Both the position numbers and the translations under genes were made by a program. A DNA stretch of 64,000 nt, taken from positions 310,001 to 374,000 of the forward strand of contig CAWGTM010000020.1 in the NCBI GenBank assembly GCA_963825445.1, given 5' to 3'. A model generated the notes under the pieces. That model ran no database searches and was not told the origin of the DNA. It worked only from the letters and a program-made list of their open reading frames with translations. Position 1 is the first letter of the stretch. Each line of letters begins with the position of its first letter. This stretch comes from Actinophytocola sp963825445 (lineage in GTDB: Bacteria; Actinomycetota; Actinomycetes; Mycobacteriales; Pseudonocardiaceae). This document shows, one piece after another, positions 53,675-62,253 of this stretch.

Positions 53675-53688
53675 GGACAGAGGTGTCC
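53675..53688. promoter_or_regulatory. Operator candidate 2: GGACA-GAGG-TGTCC
   Basis: A perfect inverted repeat ending one base before ATG 53690. Its centre, GAGGTG, is also the ribosome-binding site of the XRE gene, so a protein bound here would block transcription or translation initiation and give autoregulation. Confidence 0.6.
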
Positions 53689-53689
53689 G

Positions 53690-54061
53690 ATGACTGCTCC
53701 ACGGACCAATCAGGTGCGCGAGCGACACTGGGTGTGCGCCCAGCGGATGCGGGAACGGCGACTGGCACAGGGTTTGACCCAGCGCGAGGTCGTCGGGCGG
53801 CTGGCTTGCCGCGGGGTGCAGACCACCAATCGAGCGCTGAGCACCATGGAGAACGGGCGGGGTCTCGACCTCGGCCTGCTCCCGGAGCTCGCCGATGTGC
53901 TCGACTGCACCGTCACCTATCTGCTCGGCATGGTTTCCGATCCGCACTCGTGGCGCCCGGATCGGGTCCTCCGGCTGCCCGACCGCGGCGAAACCCCGAC
54001 GTTGACGCGTGTTCCCCGTACTGCCGAGGGAGGCGACCCTGGACTGAGCGCCACCAACTGA
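53690..54061 (+). CDS. XRE-family transcriptional regulator
   Basis: 123 residues from ATG 53690. The helix-turn-helix spans about residues 15-75: RMRERRLAQGLTQREVVGRL, QTTNRALSTMENGRG and LPELADVLDCTVTYLLGMVS. The C-terminal 40 residues are low-complexity and without a recognised domain. It lies just upstream of the SIS/HypC-like/SIS genes and carries a palindromic site over its ribosome-binding site. It probably controls the hydrogenase maturation operon and itself, in response to an unknown cue. Confidence 0.85.
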   Translation: MTAPRTNQVRERHWVCAQRMRERRLAQGLTQREVVGRLACRGVQTTNRALSTMENGRGLDLGLLPELADVLDCTVTYLLGMVSDPHSWRPDRVLRLPDRGETPTLTRVPRTAEGGDPGLSATN

Positions 54062-54095
54062 CTGCCTCTCCCACCACACCAGAGGTGTTTGACCC

Positions 54096-54722
54096 ATGAC
54101 ACAGGTGTCATCGGTCCCTGCCGCCACGCGCGTCGAAGAGCTGTTCGCTCGCCGCGCCGCGCCGCTCGAGGACCTGGCCGACCACGCCGAGGACGTCGCT
54201 CGTACCTGCCACGCGATGGCGGAACGGTTCCACCGCAACGGAAAGCTGGTGGTGTTCGGGAACGGCGGGCCGAGTACCGACGCGCAACACGTGGCGGTCG
54301 AGTTCGTGCACCCGGTGATCGTGGGCAAGCGGGCCCTGCCGGCCGTCTCGTTGACCGCGGACATCGCGACCGTCACCGGGGTGGCCAACCGGGTCGGGCT
54401 GGCCGAGATCTTCACCCACCAGATCCGTCTGCTGGCCGATCCGCCGGACATCGCGCTCGGTCTGTCCGCCGATGGCAACTGCGTGAACGTCCATCGTGGA
54501 CTGGAGCAGGCGCGGGCGGCCGGCATGTTGACGGTCGCGCTGCTCGGCGGTGACGGTGGCGCGATCGCCGCGAGCGGGGTGGCCGACCACGTGTTGATCG
54601 CCGCGTCCACCGACCCCCGGGTGATCAAGGAGGTGCACGTGACCATGTACCACGTGTTGTGGGAGCTGGTGCACGTGTTCTTCGAGCAGCCGGGCGTGCT
54701 GGATCCAGGGGTGCTGCGATGA
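54096..54722 (+). CDS. SIS-domain protein, phosphoheptose-isomerase (GmhA)-like, copy 1
   Basis: 208 residues. The SIS fold shows VVFGNGGPSTDAQHVAVEF (GNGGSA-type phosphate loop with Pro for Ser), VHPVIVGKRALPAVSLTADI, IALGLSADGNCVNVHRGLEQ and MYHVLWELVHVFFEQPG, all as in sedoheptulose-7-phosphate isomerases. The STSGNS loop of active isomerases is altered to LSADGNC, so catalysis may differ. It forms a trio with the HypC-like gene and a second SIS gene inside the hydrogenase cluster, with no heptose or LPS genes nearby, pointing to a cluster-specific role. Confidence 0.85.
   Translation: MTQVSSVPAATRVEELFARRAAPLEDLADHAEDVARTCHAMAERFHRNGKLVVFGNGGPSTDAQHVAVEFVHPVIVGKRALPAVSLTADIATVTGVANRVGLAEIFTHQIRLLADPPDIALGLSADGNCVNVHRGLEQARAAGMLTVALLGGDGGAIAASGVADHVLIAASTDPRVIKEVHVTMYHVLWELVHVFFEQPGVLDPGVLR
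54097..54110. promoter_or_regulatory. Operator-like palindrome TGACA-CAGG-TGTCA at the first codons of the SIS gene
   Basis: Perfect 14-bp palindrome with the same 5-4-5 layout as 52981 and 53675 but T/A outer bases. It lies inside codons 1-5, so coincidence with coding sequence is possible. Confidence 0.35.
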
Positions 54723-54934
54723 CTCCCGAGTGCCACGACGACGTCTGCATCACCTGCTCCGATCAGGCGATTCCCGTGACCGTGCTGGCGTTGCTCGACG
54801 ACGAGCTGGCCGAGGTCGCCACCGAGAACGGCACCGAGGAGGTGAGCGTCGCGCTGGTGTCGGTGAAGGTCGGTGACACGGTCCTCGTCCACGCCAGCGA
54901 GGCGATCGCCGTGCTTGACGTCGGTGCGTCATGA
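54719..54934 (+). CDS. HypC/HupF-like hydrogenase chaperone, variant
   Basis: 71 residues from ATG 54719, overlapping the SIS gene stop. The beta-barrel core (AIPVTVLALLDDELAEVATE, VSVALVSVKVGDTVLVHASE) is that of HypC, but the canonical MCxxIPG start is replaced by MTPECHDDVCITCSDQ with three cysteines. HypC passes the Fe(CN)2CO unit between HypD and the large subunit through its N-terminal Cys; this variant may serve one of the two small/large combinations or another step. A normal hypC lies at 58427. Confidence 0.78.
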   Translation: MTPECHDDVCITCSDQAIPVTVLALLDDELAEVATENGTEEVSVALVSVKVGDTVLVHASEAIAVLDVGAS

Positions 54935-55567
54935 CCGAGCCGTCGCCGGACGTCCAGTCCCTGTACCCGTTCCTGTACTCCCAGAAGTCCGATGTGGACG
55001 CTGTACTGGAGCAGGTGCGGAGGTCCACGGTGGACAAGACGCGCGAGATCACCGAGTTGCGGGCGCTGGTGCTGGACCGTGACGGCGCGCGTCTGGTGGC
55101 GTGTGCCGAGCAGATGGCGCAGCGGTTCGCGGCGGGTGGGCGGCTGCTCTCGTTCGGCAACGGCGGCAGCGCCACCGACGCACAGGACCTGGTCGGCCTG
55201 TTCCTCAGTCCGGCCGACGACTCCACGCCGCTGCCGGCGTTCAGCCTCACGAACGACATCGCGGTGATCACCGCGCTCAGCAACGACGTCGGCTTCGACG
55301 TGGTGTTCGCCCGGCAGGTGGCGGCGTTCGGGCGCGCGGGCGACATCGCCGTGGGGCTCTCGACCAGCGGCAACTCCGCGAACCTGTTGCGTGCCTTCGA
55401 CGAGGCGAGCCGGCGCGGCCTGCTCACCATCGGCATCGCCGGCTACGACGGCGGCAAGATGGCCGAACTGGACAGTATCGACCACCTCTTTGTGGTGCCA
55501 TCGCCTTCGGTGCACCGCGTGCAGGAAGCTCAAACCACCATCTACCACTCACTGTGGGAGCTGACTC

Positions 55568-56637
<1,070 letters not shown>

Positions 56638-56641
<4 letters not shown>

Positions 56642-57945
56642 CCACTGCCATCGATCGCGCCAGAGCTGTCGCGGACGCGGTGCTGTACGAGGGCTACCTG
56701 CTCTACCCGTACCGGGCGTCGTCGACCAAGAACAAGGTGCGCTGGCAGTGGGGTGTCCTGATGCCACCGTCCCACGCGGACGGTGGCACGGGCGAGCACT
56801 CCTGGTCCCGAACCGAGCTGATCGCCGAACCGGCGGGCGGCGCCACCCTCCACGTGCGGCTGCGGTTCCTGCACCTGCAGCGGCGGATCGTGCAGGTGGG
56901 TGCCGACCACCGGCCGGTGGCTTCGGTGACCGTGGCAGGAGTCGAGCACACCACGTGGGAGGAGGCGGTCGAGCGCGAGGTGGACGCGGCCGTGCCCATG
57001 GCCGACCTGCTGGCCGGCGAGGTCACCATTCCGGTGGACGTGCCGGGCGGCGAGGACCTCGAACCGATCGACGGCGGGCGGCTGATCCGCCGCCGCGAGC
57101 CGCTGGCCGGTGAGCTGCGCCTGCGGGCCGAGCCCCTGGCCGGTCCGTTCGGCGGCGCGATGCTGCGGTTGACGGTGGCCAACGTGTCCGAACAGGACAG
57201 CGCGGACCGTGACGAGGCGCTGCGGCACGCGTTGATCGCCGCGCACACCCTGCTGTCGCTGTCGGCCGGGCACTTCCTGTCGGCCACCGAACCACCCGAA
57301 TGGGCGTCGGTGGCGACCGCCGAATGTCACAGCGAACGAGCGTGGCCGGTGCTCATCACGGGCGACGACACCGTGCTGTGCACTCCGATCATCCTGCCCG
57401 ACCACCCGGAGATCGCCGAGCAGAGCGCGGGAAACCTGTTCGACGGTACGGAGATCGACGAGATCCTCACACTGCGGACCATGACGCTCACCGACGAGGA
57501 GAAGCGCCAGGCCCGCGCCACCGACCCGAAGGCGGCCGAACTGATCGACCGGGTGGATCACCTACCACCCGAACTGCTGGACCGCCTGCACGGCACCCTC
57601 CGCTACGTGCGCTCGGTCACCGGCGAACCCGAGCCGACACCGGATCCCGAGGTGCCCTGGTGGGATCCCGGTGCCGACGCGTCCATGTCACCGGAGACCG
57701 ACACCGTGCTGATCGACGGGGTGGCGGTCGGAAAGGGCACGCGGGTCCGGCTGCGGCCGGGCAAGCGCGCCGACGCCCACGACATGTTCCTGGCCGGTCG
57801 CACGGCGGTCGTGCAGGCCGTGCTGCTCGACGTGGACGACGAGTGGCACCTGGCGGTCACCATCGACGACGACCTGGGTGCGGACCTCTACGCGGCCCAC
57901 GGTCGCTACCGCTACTTCGGTGTGGACGAGGTCGAGCCGATATGA
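56638..57945 (+). CDS. Uncharacterised hydrogenase-cluster protein (435 residues)
   Basis: 435 residues from GTG 56638, overlapping the hhyS stop. It begins AVADAVLYEGYLLYPYRASS and includes RWQWGVLMPPSHAD, HAMIAAHTLLSLSAGHFLS-like (ALIAAHTLLSLSAGHFLSAT), EILTLRTMTLTDEEKRQA and a C-terminal beta-rich domain ending RYRYFGVDEVEPI. I recognise it only as a conserved gene of actinobacterial group 1h clusters. Soluble, no signal peptide and no metal motif visible. Position between the small subunit and the protease suggests a chaperone or assembly role. Confidence 0.75.
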
Positions 57946-58454
57946 CCGTGTTGGTGGTCGGCGTCGGCAACATCTTCCTGGGCGACGACGGATTCGGCGT
58001 CGAGGTGGTCCGCCGCCTGTCCACAGTGGAGCTGCCGGACTGGGTGAAGGTGGTGGACTACGGCATCCGCGGCATGCACCTGGCCTACGACCTGGTGGCG
58101 GCCGACCACGACCTCACGATCATGGTGGACGCCACCGTCCAGGGCGACCCGCCGGGCACGGTCTACGTGATCGAGCTGGACCTGCCGGAACCGTCCGCTC
58201 CCGCGCCCCTGCTGGACGCGCACGGCATGCAGCCGGACGTGGTGATGGGCCTGATCGCCGTGCTCGGCGGGCATCCCGGCCGGGTGCTGCTCGTCGGCTG
58301 CGAGCCGGCCGTACTCGATCACCGGATGAGCCTCAGTCCTGCCGTCGAGCAGGCGGTCGACACCGCGGTGCGGGTCGTTGTCGACCTGATCGACAAGTAC
58401 CCGTTCGGTACACACGAGGAGCTGGCATGTGCCTTGGCATCCCTGGGGAAGTGA
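57942..58454 (+). CDS. Hydrogenase maturation endopeptidase (HyaD/HupD family)
   Basis: 170 residues; ATG overlaps the preceding stop. MTVLVVGVGNIFLGDDGFGV is the family signature, with Glu/Asp ligands that sense nickel in the large subunit (D in LGDDGFG, D in VVDYGIRGMHLAYDL and H in LDAHGMQPDVV). It cleaves the C-terminal extension of HhyL after nickel is inserted, closing the active site. The hypC start lies inside its last codons. Confidence 0.9.
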   Translation: MTVLVVGVGNIFLGDDGFGVEVVRRLSTVELPDWVKVVDYGIRGMHLAYDLVAADHDLTIMVDATVQGDPPGTVYVIELDLPEPSAPAPLLDAHGMQPDVVMGLIAVLGGHPGRVLLVGCEPAVLDHRMSLSPAVEQAVDTAVRVVVDLIDKYPFGTHEELACALASLGK

Positions 58455-58699
58455 TCGAGATCCTGACCGACCGGCCCGATCTCGCGCGCGTGGACGTGAG
58501 CGGGGTCAAGCGGGCCATCAACATCGGGTTGCTGTCCGAGGAGACCGTGGAACCCGGTGACTGGGTACTCATCCACGTCGGCTTCGCGCTGTCGAAGATC
58601 GACGAGGGCGAGGCGAAGGCGGCCATGGAGTTCCTGGAAAGCATCGGCAAGGCCTACGACGACGAGATCGCCGCGCTGCGCGAGTCCGAGATCCTCTGA
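58427..58699 (+). CDS. hypC: HypC hydrogenase maturation chaperone
   Basis: 90 residues from ATG 58427 (GAGGAG upstream). The canonical start MCLGIPGEVIEI provides the Cys2 that binds iron with HypD, followed by the barrel ARVDVSGVKRAINIGLLSEE and GDWVLIHVGFALSKIDEGEA. It overlaps the protease gene by 28 nt and precedes hypD by 10 nt. HypC-HypD build the Fe(CN)2CO group and HypC delivers it to HhyL. Confidence 0.95.
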   Translation: MCLGIPGEVIEILTDRPDLARVDVSGVKRAINIGLLSEETVEPGDWVLIHVGFALSKIDEGEAKAAMEFLESIGKAYDDEIAALRESEIL

Positions 58700-58709
58700 G
58701 GGAGAAGCC

Positions 58710-59900
58710 ATGCGTTTCGTCGACGAGTTCCGCGACGCGGACAAGGCCCGCGCGTTGTCCGCCAAGATCACCAGCCTGTGCGAACCGGGCCGACAGTACA
58801 AGTTCATGGAAGTGTGCGGCGGGCACACCCACACCATCTACAAGCACGGCCTCGAGGACTACCTGCCGGAGAGCATCACGCTCATCCACGGTCCCGGCTG
58901 TCCGGTGTGCGTGATCCCCATGGGGCGCATCGACGACTCCATCCACATCGCCCGCCAACCCGGCGTGCTGATGACGTCGTTCGGCGACATGATGCGGGTG
59001 CCCGGCAGTGCGGGGAACTTCTTCGACTCGAACGCCGAGGGCACGAACATCCGCATGGTGTACTCGCCGCTCGACTCGTTGAAGGTCGCGCGGCAGAACC
59101 CCGACCAGCACGTGGTGTTCATGGCCATCGGGTTCGAGACCACCGCGCCGTCCACCGCCATGACCGTGCTGCGCGCGGCCAAGGAAGGGCTCGAGAACTT
59201 CTCGGTGTTCTGCAACCACATCACCATCATCCCGGCCATCAAGGCCATTTTGGACTCACCCGATCTGCGCCTGGACGGGTTCATCGGCCCGGGGCACGTG
59301 TCCACGGTGATCGGCTGCCGGCCGTACGAGTTCATCGCGGGGGAGTACAACAAACCGATCGTGGTGGCGGGGTTCGAGCCGCTCGACATCCTGCAGTCCA
59401 TCTACATGCTGATGCTGCAACTGAAGGAAGGCCGCTCGGAGGTCGAGAACCAGTACTCGCGGGTGGTGCCGTGGAACGGCAACCCGACGGCGTTGCGGGC
59501 CATCGCCGAGGTGATGGAGCTGCGGCCGTACTTCGAGTGGCGCGGGCTGGGGTTCATCTCGCACTCGGCGCTGCAGGTGCGGTCGAAGTACGCGAAGTTC
59601 GACGCGGAGCTGAAGTTCGAGGTGCCGGGCGTGCGGGTGGCCGACCCGAAGGCGTGTCAGTGCGGTGAGGTGCTCAAGGGTGTGCTGAAACCGTGGGAGT
59701 GCAAGGTGTTCGGCACGGCGTGCACACCGGAGACACCGATCGGCACGTGCATGGTGTCACCCGAGGGCGCCTGCGCCGCGTACTACAACTTCGGCCGGTT
59801 CACGCGCACCAGGGTGCGGGAGGCGAGTCTGAGCACAGTGGACCAACTGGCGGACTCGGCGCGCCGCTCGCCCGTCCAGGTCGAGAGCGCGACCCGATGA
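58710..59900 (+). CDS. hypD: HypD, Fe(CN)2CO assembly protein
   Basis: 396 residues from ATG 58710 (GGGAGAAG upstream). Conserved motifs are complete: FMEVCGGHTHTIYKHGL, LIHGPGCPVCVIPMGRID, VVFMAIGFETTAPSTAM, FCNHITIIPAIKAIL and GFIGPGHVSTVIG; the C-terminal [4Fe-4S] site has CQCGEVLKG, WECKVFGTACTPE and GTCMVSPEGACAAYY. It is the scaffold and redox centre for cyanide attachment to iron. Overlaps hypE by 4 nt. Confidence 0.96.
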   Translation: MRFVDEFRDADKARALSAKITSLCEPGRQYKFMEVCGGHTHTIYKHGLEDYLPESITLIHGPGCPVCVIPMGRIDDSIHIARQPGVLMTSFGDMMRVPGSAGNFFDSNAEGTNIRMVYSPLDSLKVARQNPDQHVVFMAIGFETTAPSTAMTVLRAAKEGLENFSVFCNHITIIPAIKAILDSPDLRLDGFIGPGHVSTVIGCRPYEFIAGEYNKPIVVAGFEPLDILQSIYMLMLQLKEGRSEVENQYSRVVPWNGNPTALRAIAEVMELRPYFEWRGLGFISHSALQVRSKYAKFDAELKFEVPGVRVADPKACQCGEVLKGVLKPWECKVFGTACTPETPIGTCMVSPEGACAAYYNFGRFTRTRVREASLSTVDQLADSARRSPVQVESATR

Positions 59901-61015
59901 GCACCGACCACGACCTCGCGCCGAGGACGGCCGAGGAACCGCGATCGGACCGGGAGCAACAGGTTCTCGACCGGATCGAGCGTGTGCGGCGCCGGCGCGC
60001 GAAGGTGAAGGAGGAGCGGATCACGCTCTCCCACGGGGCCGGTGGCAAGGCAACGCAGACCCTCATCGAGGCGATCTTCCTGGACGCGTTCCGCAATCCC
60101 TTGCTCGAGCCCCTCGAGGACGCCGCCGAGTTCACTGTGGACGGTGGTCGGATGGCGCTCACCACCGATTCCTACGTGGTGTCACCGCTGTTCTTCCCGG
60201 GCGGGAACATCGGCGACCTGGCGGTGAACGGCACGGTCAACGACCTGGCGGTCTCCGGCGCGCGGCCGCTGTACCTGTCCGCCGGGTTCATCCTGGAGGA
60301 GGGCTTCCCGGTGGCGGACCTCATCCGCATCGTGGAGTCCATGCGGGTGGCGGCCGAGGCGGCCGGCGTCTCGATCGTCACGGGTGACACGAAGGTCGTG
60401 CAGCGCGGCAAGGCCGACGGCTGCTACATCAACACCGCGGGTGTCGGCGTGATCGACTACCCGGGCCGGTTGGGCGTGGCGACCGTGCGGCCGGGTGACG
60501 TGGTGCTGGTGTCCGGGCCGATCGGCGACCACGGCGTCACGGTGATGCTGGCGCGCGGCGAGCTGGACATCGAGGCCGACCTGGTGTCCGACACGGCACC
60601 CGTGCACGGGCTGGTGGCCGCGTTGCTGGCCGCCACCCCCGGGGTGCGGGCCATGCGCGACGCCACCCGCGGCGGCGTGGCCACGATTCTCAACGAGGTG
60701 GCGCGGGCGGCGAACGTGGCGGTGGTGGTCGACGAGGACGCCGTGCCGGTCGGCACCGAGGTGCGCGGCGCGTCCGAACTCCTCGGCATCGATCCGCTGT
60801 ACGTGGCGTGCGAGGGCCGGATCGTGGTGGTGGTCGACGGCGCGGCGGCCGACGACGCGCTGGCCGCGATGCGTTCCCATCCTTTGGGGGAGCACGCGGC
60901 CGTCATCGGGCGGGTTCGCGAGGATCCGCCCGGTCTGGTGCTGCTGAACACCGTGTTCGGCGGCACCCGGATCTGCGACCTGCTGGTCGGCGACCCGCTG
61001 CCCAGGATCTGCTGA
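59897..61015 (+). CDS. hypE: HypE, cyanide-forming dehydratase
   Basis: 372 residues. An N-terminal extension of about 40 residues (PRTAEEPRSDREQQVLDRIE) precedes the AIRS-like core ERITLSHGAGGKATQTLIEA, FTVDGGRMALTTDSYVVSPL, GDLAVNGTVNDLAVSGARPL and TGDTKVVQRGKADGCYIN. The C-terminus is PRIC, whose Cys receives the carbamoyl group from HypF and is dehydrated to thiocyanate. It overlaps hypD and hypA by start-stop overlaps. Confidence 0.96.
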   Translation: MSTDHDLAPRTAEEPRSDREQQVLDRIERVRRRRAKVKEERITLSHGAGGKATQTLIEAIFLDAFRNPLLEPLEDAAEFTVDGGRMALTTDSYVVSPLFFPGGNIGDLAVNGTVNDLAVSGARPLYLSAGFILEEGFPVADLIRIVESMRVAAEAAGVSIVTGDTKVVQRGKADGCYINTAGVGVIDYPGRLGVATVRPGDVVLVSGPIGDHGVTVMLARGELDIEADLVSDTAPVHGLVAALLAATPGVRAMRDATRGGVATILNEVARAANVAVVVDEDAVPVGTEVRGASELLGIDPLYVACEGRIVVVVDGAAADDALAAMRSHPLGEHAAVIGRVREDPPGLVLLNTVFGGTRICDLLVGDPLPRIC

Positions 61016-61293
61016 TGCACGAGCTGTCGGTCGCACAGGCGGTCGTCGACGAGATCGTCGGGAAGATCGGCGACGCGGACGTGGTGTGCGTCCGGCTGGC
61101 CATCGGTCGCCGGTCGGGGGTGGTGGTCGACTCCATCAGGTTCTGCTTCGACCTGGTGACCGAGGGAACGTCGTTGCAGGGCGCGGAGTTGGAGGTCGAC
61201 GAGCCACCCGGCCGGGACCTGCGGATCGTTTCGGTGGAGGTGACCAAGGCATGTGTGACACCTGCGGCTGCTCCGACTCCGAGGTCCGGGTGA
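61015..61293 (+). CDS. hypA: HypA nickel-insertion protein lacking the zinc-ribbon domain
   Basis: 92 residues. MHELSVAQAVVDEIVGKIGD with the nickel-binding MHE is normal, as is VRLAIGRRSGVVVDSIRFCF. The chain then goes straight from ELEVDEPPG to RDLRIVSVEV, skipping the roughly 35-residue zinc ribbon with its two CxxC pairs that nearly all HypA proteins have. The C-terminal tail (TKACVTPAAAPTPRSG) is extra and overlaps hypB by 43 nt. The deletion is in frame, so the gene is expressed, but metal-dependent folding and HypB interaction may be altered. Confidence 0.87.
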   Translation: MHELSVAQAVVDEIVGKIGDADVVCVRLAIGRRSGVVVDSIRFCFDLVTEGTSLQGAELEVDEPPGRDLRIVSVEVTKACVTPAAAPTPRSG

Positions 61294-61973
61294 CCGACCT
61301 GGATCACGGGCACGGGCACACGATCACGTTGGAGCAGAAGGTGTTGGCCCGCAACGACGAGCTGGCCGACCGCAACCGGGACTGGTTGACGTCACGGGAC
61401 ATCGTGGCGGTCAACCTGATGAGTTCACCGGGCTCCGGCAAGACCACGTTGCTGGAACGCACGATCCGCGAGCTGGGTGATGCGGTGTCGGTGGTGGAGG
61501 GCGATCAGGAGACCACGTTCGACGCGGAACGGATCCGCGCGACCGGCGCTCGGGTCGTGCAGGTCAACACGGGCGCCGGGTGTCACCTGGACTCCGCGAT
61601 GATCTCCCGCGCACTGTCTACTCTGGGCCCGGTCGCGCATTCGGTGGTGTTCATCGAGAACGTGGGCAACCTGGTGTGCCCGGCGCTGTTCGACCTGGGT
61701 GAGCACAGCCGCGTGGTGATCATGTCGGTCACCGAGGGCGCGGACAAACCCGAGAAGTACCCGCACATGTTCGCCACGGCCGACGTGGTGCTGCTGAACA
61801 AGCTGGACCTGTTGCCATATGTGGACTTCGACGAGTCGCGGTTCACGGAATCGCTGGCCCAAGTGAACCCGACGGCGCGGGTCCTGCGGGTGTCGGCCAC
61901 CCGCGGCGACAGCCTGCCCGACTGGTACTCCTGGCTACGGACGATCAGCCCGGACCGCCGGGTCCGGCAGTAG
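61251..61973 (+). CDS. hypB: HypB, nickel-delivery GTPase
   Basis: 240 residues from ATG 61251. The N-terminal MCDTCGCSD is the high-affinity nickel CxxCGC motif, and HGHGH is a short histidine stretch. GTPase motifs: P loop NLMSSPGSGKTTLLERTI, switch EGDQETTFDAERI, VQVNTGAGCHLDSAM, FIENVGNLVCPALFDLGE and NKLDLLPYVDF. With HypA it inserts nickel into HhyL. Last gene of the operon; its stop codon lies in an 18-bp direct repeat, and a family A repeat starts right after it. Confidence 0.96.
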   Translation: MCDTCGCSDSEVRVTDLDHGHGHTITLEQKVLARNDELADRNRDWLTSRDIVAVNLMSSPGSGKTTLLERTIRELGDAVSVVEGDQETTFDAERIRATGARVVQVNTGAGCHLDSAMISRALSTLGPVAHSVVFIENVGNLVCPALFDLGEHSRVVIMSVTEGADKPEKYPHMFATADVVLLNKLDLLPYVDFDESRFTESLAQVNPTARVLRVSATRGDSLPDWYSWLRTISPDRRVRQ

Positions 61974-62233
61974 CGCGGCCTCCGGCCCCCGGAATCCAGC
62001 GTACCGAAGGGGACCGACAACGCCGACCCCCGAAGATCGACATCGGCCGGGTTGTCCACAGGCGGCGACTTGTCCACAGACGGCCGTTCCGAGCCCAGGA
62101 ACTGTCGCTTGGTTGCGGTAGCGTTGAAATCGAGGGGCGGCCCCGCGCGCGAGAGGCGGCCAGAAGAGACGGCGGCGTGGTGAAGCCTGGGCGCCAGGCG
62201 TGAGGCATGCGCCCAGCCGGGTCCGGCAGTAGC
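61957..62233. repeat. 18-bp direct repeats flanking family A copy 3
   Basis: GCCGGGTCCGGCAGTAGC occurs at 61957-61974 (the last codons and stop of hypB) and again at 62216-62233, bracketing about 241 bp that hold family A copy 3 plus 60 bp of other sequence. The right copy is also one arm of the hairpin 62216-62245. Confidence 0.75.
61975..62156 (+). repeat. Repeat family A, copy 3
   Basis: About 182 bp beginning one base after the hypB stop. DnaA-box-like TTGTCCACA occurs at 62052-62060 and 62070-62078, both perfect and 18 bp apart, the best-preserved pair in the window. Flanking TGTCGG-N10-TA modules are present on both sides; the right one reads TGTCGC. The end is CGGGGCGGCCCCGCGCGCGAG-like. 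Confidence 0.85.
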
Positions 62234-62245
62234 ACCGGACCCGGC
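62216..62245. terminator. Hairpin with 11-bp stem between hypB and gnd
   Basis: GCCGGGTCCGG (62216-62226) pairs with CCGGACCCGGC (62235-62245) around an 8-nt loop. It lies 8 nt from the gnd stop and can terminate transcription of gnd and of the hyp operon. Confidence 0.6.
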
Positions 62246-62253
62246 GATCGGCA

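Noticed and set aside
54097..54110. Treating TGACA-N4-TGTCA as an equally strong operator
   Set aside because: It lies within the first codons and differs from the GGACA arms; kept only as a low-confidence candidate.
61015..61293. Frameshift rather than deletion in hypA
   Set aside because: All three frames between ELEVDEPPG and RDLRIVSVEV were inspected; no CxxC coding sequence is present and the frame is continuous.
61975..62156. Replication origin because of DnaA-box pairs
   Set aside because: Only two boxes per element, no AT-rich unwinding region and no dnaA/dnaN/rpmH genes; the element is dispersed.
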